Below are positions 17,006-25,178 of a stretch of 64,000 nucleotides of DNA, in pieces; the first letter of the stretch is position 1, and every line of letters begins with the position of its first letter. The stretch comes from Paenibacillus massiliensis subsp. panacisoli DSM 21345. GTDB lineage: Bacteria > Bacillota > Bacilli > Paenibacillales > Paenibacillaceae. Position numbers and translations under genes: made by a program. Below the pieces are notes generated by a model, which worked only from the letters and a program-made list of their open reading frames with translations, was not told the DNA's origin and ran no database searches. The stretch is from the NCBI RefSeq assembly GCF_000426545.1, contig NZ_KE384535.1, positions 327,257-391,256 of the forward strand. The letters are read 5' to 3'.

Positions 17006-18226
17006 ATGACAAATCAACGAATTCCCGTAACTGTACTAAGTGGCTATCTGGGCTCAGGCAAGACAACCGTGCTTAACCATGTGCTGAATAATCGCAAAGG
17101 CCTTAAGGTAGCCGTAATCGTTAATGATATGAGCGAGATCAATGTCGATGCTGCTCTGGTCAAAGGCGAGGCAACGCTCTCGCGTACAGAGGAGAAGCTG
17201 GTGGAGTTGTCCAACGGATGCATCTGCTGTACGCTGCGTGATGATCTAATGCAGGAGATCGAACGATTGGCGAATGAAGGGCGTTTTGATTACATCCTGA
17301 TTGAATCGACAGGCATCAGCGAGCCTATTCCGGTGGCTCAGACCTTCACCTATGCCGATGAGCAGACCGGTGTTGATCTTACGCGGCTGGCCAGATTGGA
17401 CTGCATGGTAACGGTAGTGGACGCCTATCGCTTCTGGCATGATTTTGCCTCTGGTCAGAGCTTACTGGATCGTGATCAGGCCGCAGGCTTGGAGGATACC
17501 CGCGAGGTTGTTGATCTGCTAATCGATCAAATTGAGACCTGTGATGTGTTGTTATTGAATAAATGTGATCTGGTAGAGGAGAACGAGCTCAACAGGCTTG
17601 AGGGAATTCTCCGGAAATTGCAGCCAGGCGCCAAAATCATCCGGACTGTGAACGGGCAAGTGGACCCTTCTGAAGTTCTGAATACGGGGTTGTTCGACTT
17701 CGAGAAGGCCAGCATGTCTGCGGGCTGGATTCAGGAGCTAGAGCAGGAGTCGCATACACCGGAGACAGAGGAATACGGAATTCGCTCCTTTGTATATCGA
17801 CGTCGGAGACCATTTCACCCGTCCAGGCTGGCAGACTTCATGAATCATTGGCCTGAGGAAGTGGTGCGAGCCAAAGGACTCGTATGGGTTGCTGCGAAGG
17901 AAGATGTGGCTGCAAGTCTCAGCCAGGCCGGTCCTTCCATTCAGTTTGGGCCTGCAGGATATTGGGTTGCTGCTCTACCAGCTGCCCAGCAACAGGAGAT
18001 TTTGCAATACGAGCCAGAGATAGCAGTTAGATGGGATAGCGATTGGGGCGATCGACTAACGGAGCTGGTCATGATTGGCATGGATATGGAGCAGGCCGAG
18101 TTGGAGGCAGAGCTGGATCAATGCCTCGTTCGAGAGGATGAGCTAGCTGGAGACTGGAGCAGGTTCGAGAATCCGCTGCCTTGGTTCAGTGATGCTGATG
18201 ATTCCGGCGATCCACAGCTGCAGTAG
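17006..18226 (+). CDS. COG0523/CobW-family GTPase, zinc-starvation metallochaperone (ZagA/YciC-like)
   Basis: A P-loop GTPase with Walker A GYLGSGKTT (residues about 14-22), the metal-binding CxCC motif NGCICC near 73-75, ESTGISEP, NKCD guanine specificity and a CobW_C domain (about 265-375). COG0523 proteins bind Zn in the CxCC motif and deliver it to client enzymes when zinc is scarce. The Zur-like box in its promoter links it to that role, as for yciC/zagA of B. subtilis. AAAGGAG precedes the ATG. It is followed by a ferredoxin-like gene in the same direction. Client unknown. Confidence 0.9.
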   Translation: MTNQRIPVTVLSGYLGSGKTTVLNHVLNNRKGLKVAVIVNDMSEINVDAALVKGEATLSRTEEKLVELSNGCICCTLRDDLMQEIERLANEGRFDYILIESTGISEPIPVAQTFTYADEQTGVDLTRLARLDCMVTVVDAYRFWHDFASGQSLLDRDQAAGLEDTREVVDLLIDQIETCDVLLLNKCDLVEENELNRLEGILRKLQPGAKIIRTVNGQVDPSEVLNTGLFDFEKASMSAGWIQELEQESHTPETEEYGIRSFVYRRRRPFHPSRLADFMNHWPEEVVRAKGLVWVAAKEDVAASLSQAGPSIQFGPAGYWVAALPAAQQQEILQYEPEIAVRWDSDWGDRLTELVMIGMDMEQAELEAELDQCLVREDELAGDWSRFENPLPWFSDADDSGDPQLQ

Positions 18227-18322
18227 CATGATGTGAGGCATGCCCCTATTACGCTTGCGGGCAATTGAAGACTCGGATGCGTCAGGGCATTCCATCAACA
18301 AGGAAAAAAAGGAGTGGCGCCA

Positions 18323-18736
18323 ATGGCTACCTGGAATCTTGAAGGAACTCGCTGTCATTTGTTCATTTGCAACGGGGCAAGCTGTATGCGAGCTAGAGCA
18401 GATGAAGTGACAGACGCGATCAGGGCGGAGATTGTAAGACAGGGGGCCGAGCAGACAATGCATACAACTCGCACTCGCTGCAATGGTCGCTGTAATGATG
18501 CTTGTGTAGTAATCGCCTACCCGGAGGGAATCTGGTATAGAGAGGTTACACCAGAGATCGGACAAGAGCTGGTACAGCAGCACTTGTCCGGTAGTTATCT
18601 CGGTAGTCATGCAGTCTATATCTACAGTGAAGGGCTGGCTGCAACAGGCGCCGGGCTCCAAGGTGTAAACAAAGTGCGATCAACGGTTACTCCGCACAAT
18701 GCCTCAAATACACCTATGGAAACCACTGATTCGTGA
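18323..18736 (+). CDS. Thioredoxin-like (2Fe-2S) ferredoxin domain protein
   Basis: About 137 residues with six cysteines: Cys11, Cys16, Cys21 in TRCHLFICNGASCM and Cys53, Cys57, Cys61 in RTRCNGRCNDAC. The C-x4-C ... C-x3-C arrangement resembles the thioredoxin-like 2Fe-2S ferredoxins. The extra Cys11 and Cys61 leave room for another metal or disulfide. ATG at 18323 is chosen because AAAGGAG lies eight bases before it; an in-frame GTG at 18314 overlaps that site. It lies 97 bp after the CobW-type gene and probably shares its Zur-controlled transcript. Its partner is unknown. Confidence 0.75.
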   Translation: MATWNLEGTRCHLFICNGASCMRARADEVTDAIRAEIVRQGAEQTMHTTRTRCNGRCNDACVVIAYPEGIWYREVTPEIGQELVQQHLSGSYLGSHAVYIYSEGLAATGAGLQGVNKVRSTVTPHNASNTPMETTDS

Positions 18737-18778
18737 GATTTGTCGTTCATGAATTTCATCTTCTTTATAAAATTAATC

Positions 18779-18807
18779 TTTACAGGAAAGTAAAAAGTGA
18801 ATACACT
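18779..18807 (+). promoter_or_regulatory. Promoter of the nickel/metallophore-type ABC operon
   Basis: TTTACA (18779-18784), 17-bp spacer, TACACT (18802-18807). The Zur-like box begins seven bases after the -10, at the expected start site. Confidence 0.55.
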
Positions 18808-18813
18808 GTTAAT

Positions 18814-18828
18814 TAGTAATTTTTACGA
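18814..18828 (+). promoter_or_regulatory. Zur-like box before the ABC operon
   Basis: TAGTAATTTTTACGA matches 12 of 14 defined positions of TCGTAATNATTACGA. Mirror-imaged to the box at 16920 (the perfect half is here on the right), it ties this importer to zinc starvation. Confidence 0.65.
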
Positions 18829-18859
18829 TAAGATAAAGATTAAAATTTAGGAGCGTATT

Positions 18860-20476
18860 ATGAATCACGAAGCAGGAGTAAATACAAAGGATCATACGAT
18901 ATCACAGATTAGAGTACATAATCGAAGGAGGCGCTTCGGCTTTAGAAGTGGAGCCAAGTGTGCCATAGTTCTGGCAAACGTACTTGCAGTTCTATTTCTA
19001 AATGCTTGTGCTACGTCCTCAGTAGAGACAGCTAGCGGCGAAAATAAGCATATTAGCTTCCTGTATAATTTCTCAACACGTTCATTGGACCCGCATGTAG
19101 ATTCCAGCTATGTCCCGCTTCGGGCAGGTATTACGGAGACGCTGGTGAAGCTGGATGAAGAACAACTGACGGTGGTACCGTGGCTAGCGGAGTCATGGGA
19201 GGGAAAAGACGGGAAGCACTGGACGCTTCACCTGCGCGAGAACGTGACCTTCCATAATGGAAAGAAGATGGATGCAGCAGCAGTTAAGGCTTCAATTGAG
19301 CGAGCAGTCAAGGAGAGCATTGCAATTAGAAATGCGCTCAAGATTGATAAGATCGAGGCTGAGGGAAGCACACTACAGATCACAACCACTCAGCAGTTCC
19401 CCGAATTTATATCGGAGCTTGTTAATCCGAATGTATCCGTGATTGATGTTAGTGAGCAGGATTTTGTGAACAAGCCAGTGGGTACGGGACCATTCCGGTT
19501 AATCTCCTTCGCCCCAGGCAGCAAGCTAGAACTGGAGCGATATGAGGATTACTGGGATGGGGCTGCCAAGCTGGATTCTGTTACTTTTGCATTCAATGAG
19601 GATGCCAACGCGCGTTCTCTGGCACTGGAGTCCGGTCAGGTGGACATCGTGTACCGTCCAGAAGTAGAGAGTCTGGAGTCCTTGCGCGCTAAGCCCGGAA
19701 TGAAGGTAGAATCAACAGCCACGTTCCGTGTTCACCAGATGACAATGAACATGGAGCGTGAGGCGATGAAGGATATTCATGTGCGACGCGCTGTGGATGC
19801 GCTGATTAACCGGGAAGAGATTGTGAATACGATTCTGCTGGGATATGGAGAAGTAGCTCAAGGACCCTTTCTGCCATCACTTCCATTTGCACCAACGTAT
19901 GGTAACCATCCAACAGGACAGTCAGTAGCGGTGGCGGAGTTGACAGAAGCTGGCTACTCACAGCAGAACGGTATCATGCAAAAGAACGGTGTACCGCTTC
20001 GTCTTGTGTTGCTCACCTATAGCTCTAGAGCAGATTTGCCATTAATTGCTCAGGTATTTCAATCTGACGCCAAGCGAATCGGAATTGAGGTGGAGATCAG
20101 ACAAATTGATACACCGGAGGAGTATATGGCCTCCAACCGTGATTGGGATCTTGCAACCTATAGTAATCTGACGGCTCCCCGCGGGGATGCTGGATATTAT
20201 CTGAATGCTACCTATCATCCAACAGGAGCCCTGAACTTCAGTGGGGCAGAGGAGCCTGAACTGACACAGTTCATTGATCAGTTGAATACGACCGTGGACA
20301 CGCAAGAACGAGCCAAGCTCGCCGAACGGGCAGCCAGCTATGTGCATGAGCATGTCATCAATTCCTTTGTGCTGCATCCTGCCACGATTGTGGCGTACAA
20401 CGAACAAAAGGTGAAAAACTGGGTAACCAGTCGCAGTGAGTATTATATGATTACGAATCAGTTGGATGTGAACTAA
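18860..20476 (+). CDS. Metal-chelate/peptide-type ABC substrate-binding lipoprotein (NikA/CntA-like)
   Basis: Family 5 solute-binding protein of 538 residues. A long basic N-terminus (MNHEAG..NRRRRFGFR) precedes the hydrophobic core and a lipobox LNAC near residue 51. The domain opens with SFLYNFSTRSLDPHVDSSYV and has the LAESWEGKDGKHWTLHLRENVTFHNG block of the OppA/NikA family. Membrane-anchored, it would bind nickel, zinc or cobalt chelates, or short peptides. The Zur-like box and the neighbouring CobW gene favour a Zn-chelate. It heads the five-gene operon that runs to 23872. Confidence 0.82.
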   Translation: MNHEAGVNTKDHTISQIRVHNRRRRFGFRSGAKCAIVLANVLAVLFLNACATSSVETASGENKHISFLYNFSTRSLDPHVDSSYVPLRAGITETLVKLDEEQLTVVPWLAESWEGKDGKHWTLHLRENVTFHNGKKMDAAAVKASIERAVKESIAIRNALKIDKIEAEGSTLQITTTQQFPEFISELVNPNVSVIDVSEQDFVNKPVGTGPFRLISFAPGSKLELERYEDYWDGAAKLDSVTFAFNEDANARSLALESGQVDIVYRPEVESLESLRAKPGMKVESTATFRVHQMTMNMEREAMKDIHVRRAVDALINREEIVNTILLGYGEVAQGPFLPSLPFAPTYGNHPTGQSVAVAELTEAGYSQQNGIMQKNGVPLRLVLLTYSSRADLPLIAQVFQSDAKRIGIEVEIRQIDTPEEYMASNRDWDLATYSNLTAPRGDAGYYLNATYHPTGALNFSGAEEPELTQFIDQLNTTVDTQERAKLAERAASYVHEHVINSFVLHPATIVAYNEQKVKNWVTSRSEYYMITNQLDVN

Positions 20477-20480
20477 CCTA

Positions 20481-21428
20481 ATGATACAAATTATCGCCCG
20501 CAAGCTGCTGGAAGTAGCTTTGTTTTTACTCCTGATTACATTCATCGGCTTCCTGTTCCTGCGTCTGGCTCCAGGCGATCCGGTGCTTACCATTCTCAAC
20601 GTAGACGAGTTGTCGGTAAGCCAAGAGCAGATCGAACAAGTAAGGGAAGAGCTTGGCTTCAATGAACCGCTGCTGCTGCAGTATGGGGCTTGGCTCTCAC
20701 GCATGCTTCGTCTGGATTTCGGACCATCTTATGCGACCGGACAGCCAGTCATGGAAATGATCCTCAGTGTGCTTCCTGCTACCATGGAGCTGGCGATCGG
20801 ATCTCTCCTGGTGATGCTCATCATTTCTTTGCCGCTCGGCTCGCTGTCAGCGTTGTACCGCGATCGCTGGATTGACCAGCTCAGTCGTCTGCTATCTATT
20901 GTGGGTGCAGCGGTGCCGAGCTTCTGGCTGGGTCTCATCTTGATTGATCTCTTCGGCGTCCGGCTAAGCTTACTTCCCACGATGGGCAGGGATGGCCTTG
21001 AATCACTGGTACTGCCTTCTCTGACACTCGGACTTGCGATCTCTGGTGTATATGTTAGGCTACTTCGGTCCAGCCTGCTGGATGCGCTGGGTCAGGAATT
21101 CATTCGTGCTGCCCGTTCCAGGGGATTATCCGAGTGGAGGATATTCTGGGCACATGCCTTTAGACACTCTTTGCCACCAGTCATTACAGTGTTCGGTATC
21201 AGTCTCGGGAGCCTGATTGGCGGGATTGTGGTTGTAGAGGTACTGTTCGCCTATCCAGGGATCGGCAAGCTTGTCGTGGATTCCATCCGACAACGGGACT
21301 ATCCGATGATACAGGGCTATATTCTGGTAATGGCGGTAATCGTATTCTTGGTAAATACCGCAGTGGATATCTCCTACAGATACCTGAATCCGGAGATAAG
21401 ATGGAAGGAGAGGGAACAGAACGGATGA
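20481..21428 (+). CDS. ABC transporter permease, NikB/CntB-like
   Basis: A 315-residue membrane protein beginning with the typical RKLLEVALFLLLITFIGFLFLRLAPGDP segment of Opp/Nik B permeases and carrying the EAA-type loop EFIRAARSRGLSEWRIFWAHAFRH. It forms one half of the channel. Only four bases separate it from the binding-protein stop and no clear ribosome site precedes its ATG, so it is probably translationally coupled. The next permease overlaps its end. Confidence 0.9.
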   Translation: MIQIIARKLLEVALFLLLITFIGFLFLRLAPGDPVLTILNVDELSVSQEQIEQVREELGFNEPLLLQYGAWLSRMLRLDFGPSYATGQPVMEMILSVLPATMELAIGSLLVMLIISLPLGSLSALYRDRWIDQLSRLLSIVGAAVPSFWLGLILIDLFGVRLSLLPTMGRDGLESLVLPSLTLGLAISGVYVRLLRSSLLDALGQEFIRAARSRGLSEWRIFWAHAFRHSLPPVITVFGISLGSLIGGIVVVEVLFAYPGIGKLVVDSIRQRDYPMIQGYILVMAVIVFLVNTAVDISYRYLNPEIRWKEREQNG

Positions 21429-22276
21429 AGGTCTTAATCAACAAATCAGGGCGAGGCTTCCACAGAAAGTGGCCGCTGCTTCTGCTCTCTCTCTTTGCAG
21501 TTGTCGTGCTCATGTCCATTATTCATGCATTATTCTTTCTTCGTCATGACCCTACGCTTACGGATCTTGGTAATCGGTTGCAAGGCATGAGCCTGCAGCA
21601 CCCGCTGGGAACGGATCATCTGGGCAGAGATGTGTTCACAAGACTGCTGCTCGGCGGACAACAGACGCTGGGCTACAGCTTTTTGGCGCTATTTGCGGCC
21701 CTCATCGTCGGGATTCCGGTAGGTCTGCTATCTGGCTATTTCGGCGGATGGATTGATCGAATATTCATGCGATTGGCGGACGGCTTCTTGGCATTTCCGG
21801 ATATGATTGTGGCTATCATTCTGGCCGGTCTGTTAGGTCCTGGGATGGAGAGCCTGATCCTAGCTATCGTGATGGTGAAATGGGTCAGCTATGCTCGAGT
21901 GGTTCGCAGTATCGTCATGGCCGAATCGCGCAAGGATTATATCCTCATTGCCCGTACAAATGGGCTGCCACCACATGCCATCATACGTAAGCATTTGCTG
22001 CCACATATCATTGGGCAGGTGCTCGTATTGGCCAGTCTTGATCTGGGCAAGGTCATCCTGCTAATCTCAGCATTCTCCTATATAGGCCTTGGCGTGCAGC
22101 CACCTATACCAGAGTGGGGAGGCATGCTGAACGACTCGAGACCTTATTTCCAATCGATGCCGGGTCTGATGCTATATCCGGGGCTGGCTATTGTAATCGT
22201 AGTGCTGTGCACGAATTGGCTCGGCGACTGGCTTCGAGACCGTTATGACGTTAGAAAAACTGCAGAGCAGGAGTAA
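21425..22276 (+). CDS. ABC transporter permease, NikC/CntC-like
   Basis: The ATG at 21425 overlaps the previous stop (ATGA); this gives about 284 residues starting MKVLINKSGRGFHRKWP. The sequence HPLGTDHLGRDVFTRLLLGG and the loop DYILIARTNGLPPHAIIRKHLLPH are hallmarks of the Opp/Nik C permeases. With the NikB-like subunit it makes the membrane pore. A 31-bp gap with a strong ribosome site follows before the first ATPase. Confidence 0.9.
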   Translation: MKVLINKSGRGFHRKWPLLLLSLFAVVVLMSIIHALFFLRHDPTLTDLGNRLQGMSLQHPLGTDHLGRDVFTRLLLGGQQTLGYSFLALFAALIVGIPVGLLSGYFGGWIDRIFMRLADGFLAFPDMIVAIILAGLLGPGMESLILAIVMVKWVSYARVVRSIVMAESRKDYILIARTNGLPPHAIIRKHLLPHIIGQVLVLASLDLGKVILLISAFSYIGLGVQPPIPEWGGMLNDSRPYFQSMPGLMLYPGLAIVIVVLCTNWLGDWLRDRYDVRKTAEQE

Positions 22277-22307
22277 CATACATTCCAAGCCAAAGGAGGC
22301 ATTTCAA

Positions 22308-23108
22308 TTGCTATCATTCCAAGAGGTCACCGTACAGAGTAGCTCGCGAATGCTGCTGCATAAGGTGTCACTGACGATTCGTCCAGGGGAGTGGTATGCA
22401 CTGGTCGGTCAGAGTGGTAGCGGGAAAAGCCTGCTGTCCCAAGCCGCTGGTCAACTGCTGCCTCCCACACTGCATGCAGAAGGAAAGATTCTACTGGATG
22501 ATCAGGAAATACTGTCTATGTCACTGAAAAGCCTGCAGCACATCCGAGGCCGCAGATTGGCTTACATTTTCCAGGATTATCAAGGCTCCTTCACACCGTT
22601 TCGCACCATTGGGCAGCATTTTGTGGAGTACATACGAGCTCATGACAAGGTGACAACAACGGAATGCCGCAGACGGACCGAAGAAGCGCTAGCCTCGGTT
22701 GGACTGGAGGCTGATATGGCGCAGCGGTATCCATTTCAATTAAGTGGTGGACAATTGCAGCGTATCTCGATTGCGCTGGCCTTATTGTTTTCCCCTGATG
22801 TGCTGATTGCGGACGAGGTGACGACGGCCCTGGATAGCATGACAGGTCATCGCATTCTTGAGCTGTTGCGGCAGCGTCAGCAGGAGACAGGTTGCGCCAT
22901 TCTGTTCATTACGCATGATTGGCGGCTTGTCAGACGCTATGCCGACCGGATCGCGGTGATGCTGGATGGCACAATCGTAGAATCCGGGCGGAGAGAGCAG
23001 ATGCTCAGCCATCCGCGCCATGAATATACAAAGCAGCTCATCGCCGCTGCCCCCATACTTGGAGCGCCTGTGGTCCCTGTTCCAGAAGCACGGGAGGTGG
23101 CACGATGA
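22308..23108 (+). CDS. ABC transporter ATPase, NikD/CntD-like
   Basis: Walker A GQSGSGKS, Q-loop, signature LSGGQLQR, Walker B VLIADEVTTALD and the switch histidine in FITHDW, all as in the Opp/Nik D subunits. The TTG at 22308 is chosen since AAAGGAGG lies eight to nine bases before it and the product starts MLSFQEVTVQSS like homologues; the frame stays open upstream into the permease gene but is not needed. The stop overlaps the next ATPase start (ATGA). Confidence 0.9.
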   Translation: MLSFQEVTVQSSSRMLLHKVSLTIRPGEWYALVGQSGSGKSLLSQAAGQLLPPTLHAEGKILLDDQEILSMSLKSLQHIRGRRLAYIFQDYQGSFTPFRTIGQHFVEYIRAHDKVTTTECRRRTEEALASVGLEADMAQRYPFQLSGGQLQRISIALALLFSPDVLIADEVTTALDSMTGHRILELLRQRQQETGCAILFITHDWRLVRRYADRIAVMLDGTIVESGRREQMLSHPRHEYTKQLIAAAPILGAPVVPVPEAREVAR

Positions 23109-23872
23109 CAGACATCTTACTGTCTGTAGAAGAATTAAGCAAAAGGTATACCAGTGGCAAGCTCGCAATCGACGCTGTATCTTTCGGACTGAGCCGGGGA
23201 GAATGTCTCGGACTGGTCGGGGAAAGTGGCTGTGGCAAAAGTACACTCGCCCGTTGCCTGATGCGAATTGAGCCTATAACGGAAGGGACAATTCGCTTTC
23301 ATGGCAAGGCGATTGAGCGCTTATCTGAACGAGAACTGCGTCCTTATCGCAAAAATATGCAAATGGTGCTACAGAACCCAAGCGCAGCGTTGAATCCGAG
23401 GCTGCGAATCCGAGAGTCGCTGCTTGATCCCTATGAGCAATACCAGCATGAGCTACAGCTGTCTCATTTTGCATGCACCTCTCGTAAGGCTTTCATTCAT
23501 GAGCTGATGGAAGCAGTAGAGCTGCCTGCCTCATTGGCTGATCGTTATCCGCATGAGCTGAGCGGTGGTCAGCGTCAACGGGTGACGATTGCAAGAGCAA
23601 TCAGCATTGAGCCTGACCTGATTGTGCTGGACGAGCCAACAGCTAGTCTGGACGTACTCTCGCAGGGAGCTGTGCTCAAGTTATTGCAGGAGCTACAGGA
23701 AGCATTAGGCTTAGCGTATTTGTTCATTTCGCATGATCTTGCAGCCGTTCACCAGCTGAGCCATCGCATTATGGTTATGCATGAAGGACAGCTGGTGGAT
23801 CAATTCGAGCGGGAGCAGTTATTTTACGAGGGAAGACACGAGTATACCAAATCATTGATTTCTATCTATTAA
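23105..23872 (+). CDS. ABC transporter ATPase, NikE/CntF-like
   Basis: A 255-residue ATPase with Walker A GESGCGKS, signature LSGGQRQR, Walker B LIVLDEPTASLD and H-loop FISHDL, and the C-terminal HEYTKSLI segment common to OppF/NikE. It pairs with the previous ATPase to power the metal-chelate importer. The last gene of the operon; a terminator follows about 40 bp later. No metallophore synthase gene is adjacent. Confidence 0.9.
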   Translation: MTDILLSVEELSKRYTSGKLAIDAVSFGLSRGECLGLVGESGCGKSTLARCLMRIEPITEGTIRFHGKAIERLSERELRPYRKNMQMVLQNPSAALNPRLRIRESLLDPYEQYQHELQLSHFACTSRKAFIHELMEAVELPASLADRYPHELSGGQRQRVTIARAISIEPDLIVLDEPTASLDVLSQGAVLKLLQELQEALGLAYLFISHDLAAVHQLSHRIMVMHEGQLVDQFEREQLFYEGRHEYTKSLISIY

Positions 23873-23908
23873 GTACGGCTTATTCACGATATAAATATCA
23901 AAGCAGAA

Positions 23909-23946
23909 GAACTCCGAATCCATTCTCATGGGTCCGGAGTCTTTTT
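23909..23946 (+). terminator. Rho-independent terminator of the ABC operon
   Basis: ACTCCG (23911-23916) pairs with CGGAGT (23935-23940) with an inner CC/GG helix, followed by CTTTTT. The VOC gene on the other strand ends about 80 bp further. Confidence 0.75.
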
Positions 23947-24025
23947 CATATATTTGCGTAGTTAGGATATGGCTGCTCTTACGTTGATGTGTACTCCTAC
24001 GGTTCAAGTCCGAATGTGCCTCAAG

Positions 24026-24403
24026 CTATTGTTTTTTCTCCATGACTGCAAAATAATTGCCCTCGTCATCTGCAAAGTTAAAAACTTTGCCCGTGGGCAT
24101 TTCGACCATTTCACCAACGGTGACTCCCTGAGTGGACAGGCTTCTATAAAGCTCCTCCAGATTGTCGGAATAGAACATGAGGGAAGGAGTGCCCAAATGC
24201 AATTCTGGGGACATCTTGGCTACAAGCTCTTTGTTATGAAGCACAATGCTGGTGCCAGAGTCTGACGGAGCAACCTCGATCCATCTCATCTCACCCATTT
24301 GATCCTCTGATACTACATTGAATCCCAGCTTGGTTGTCCAGAATTGTACGGCTTGATCCTGATTATTCACATACAACATAATTTGACCTAGCTTGTGAAT
24401 CAT
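24026..24403 (-). CDS. VOC family (glyoxalase/bleomycin-resistance fold) protein
   Basis: A compact 125-residue protein with the paired beta-alpha-beta-beta-beta module of the VOC superfamily: KLGQIMLYVNNQDQAVQFWTTKLGF opens the first repeat and SLMFYSDNLEELYRSLSTQGV the second, ending NYFAVMEKKQ. Candidate metal ligands are a His near the start and the glutamates of the strands. The ATG at 24403 (MIHKLG) is the best start; GGGAG lies 11 bases upstream, and the ATG at 24412 and GTG at 24415 lie too close to it. Substrate unknown. It is divergent from the MarR gene. Confidence 0.85.
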   Translation of the reverse strand: MIHKLGQIMLYVNNQDQAVQFWTTKLGFNVVSEDQMGEMRWIEVAPSDSGTSIVLHNKELVAKMSPELHLGTPSLMFYSDNLEELYRSLSTQGVTVGEMVEMPTGKVFNFADDEGNYFAVMEKKQ

Positions 24404-24649
24404 GGATTCCATCACTCCCGTTAAAATGATCTGCAGCTCTGGCTTGAGCTAAAAGCAGCTTCTGCAAGCTTGTCTAGTATGAGTATTACAAGTTGCAAGG
24501 AACATACCAGTCAAGCATCAGACGTCTTCTATTAGCTTGTCCTCCTCGCGATTATATCATGTAATCTTCACCAATAGCATTTCATAGCCTGATATCGCAG
24601 GCCAGTCCTGATGACGGAATGTACTAGATATATTTTTAGATGAATTATT

Positions 24650-24700
24650 GTTGACAACGTCCACATTATCTAACTACACTATTAGTTGACTAAGTCCACA
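24650..24700 (+). promoter_or_regulatory. Promoter with two operator copies before the MarR gene
   Basis: The motif GTTGACNNNGTCCACA, an imperfect 6-3-6 palindrome, occurs twice: GTTGACAACGTCCACA at 24650-24665 and GTTGACTAAGTCCACA at 24685-24700, 35 bp apart. The first overlaps the -35 TTGACA (24651-24656); the -10 is TACACT (24675-24680, 18-bp spacer); the second lies on the start site. This is a classic layout for autorepression by the MarR-type product. Confidence 0.7.
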
Positions 24701-24748
24701 AAAAGAACGGAGGGGATCATCATCGACGCTGGTCAGATCAGCAGGGAC

Positions 24749-25171
24749 ATGATCGCAGACATCAGACGCTTCAACCGCTATTACACCAATACGCTTGGAG
24801 TCATGGACAGACACATTCTGGGCACAGGACATTCCTGGGCAGAGGCACGGGTCATTATTGAGATTGGCATTCAAGGTGAGTGTATTGCGAACAGCCTTGT
24901 CGATGCGCTCGCGATTGATCGAAGCTATATGAGTCGTATCGTCACCAAGCTGTGCAAGCTTGGATATCTCATCAAGCAAAATTCTGATGCTGATAGTCGC
25001 GTGAGTCTGTTGAGATTGTCACCGAAGGGATTAGATCTCTATCACGAACTGAACGAGCGATCCGACGAACAGATCCTACTCCTGATGCGCGGATTAAGTG
25101 AGGAAGATATCAGAGAGATACATGCCTCCATAATGAAAATACAGGAGAAGCTGGATAAGAGGGAGAAGTGA
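24749..25171 (+). CDS. MarR-family transcriptional regulator
   Basis: Winged-helix protein of about 140 residues from this ATG, a typical MarR size. LVDALAIDRSYMSRIVTKLCKLGYL is the DNA-recognition helix and DSRVSLLRLSPKG the wing. The frame is also open from a TTG at 24686, but that base lies inside the second operator and at the predicted transcription start, so it is unlikely to be translated. GGAGGGG at 24710-24716 is a strong ribosome site with no standard start at the right distance (ATC codons follow); the ATG here has only a weak site. The start is therefore uncertain. Overlapped closely by the next gene, seven bases downstream. Confidence 0.8.
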   Translation: MIADIRRFNRYYTNTLGVMDRHILGTGHSWAEARVIIEIGIQGECIANSLVDALAIDRSYMSRIVTKLCKLGYLIKQNSDADSRVSLLRLSPKGLDLYHELNERSDEQILLLMRGLSEEDIREIHASIMKIQEKLDKREK

Positions 25172-25178
25172 GCATACG

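Noticed and set aside
24686..24748. TTG at 24686 as the start of the MarR gene
   Set aside because: It overlaps the second operator and the predicted transcription start, and no ribosome site precedes it.
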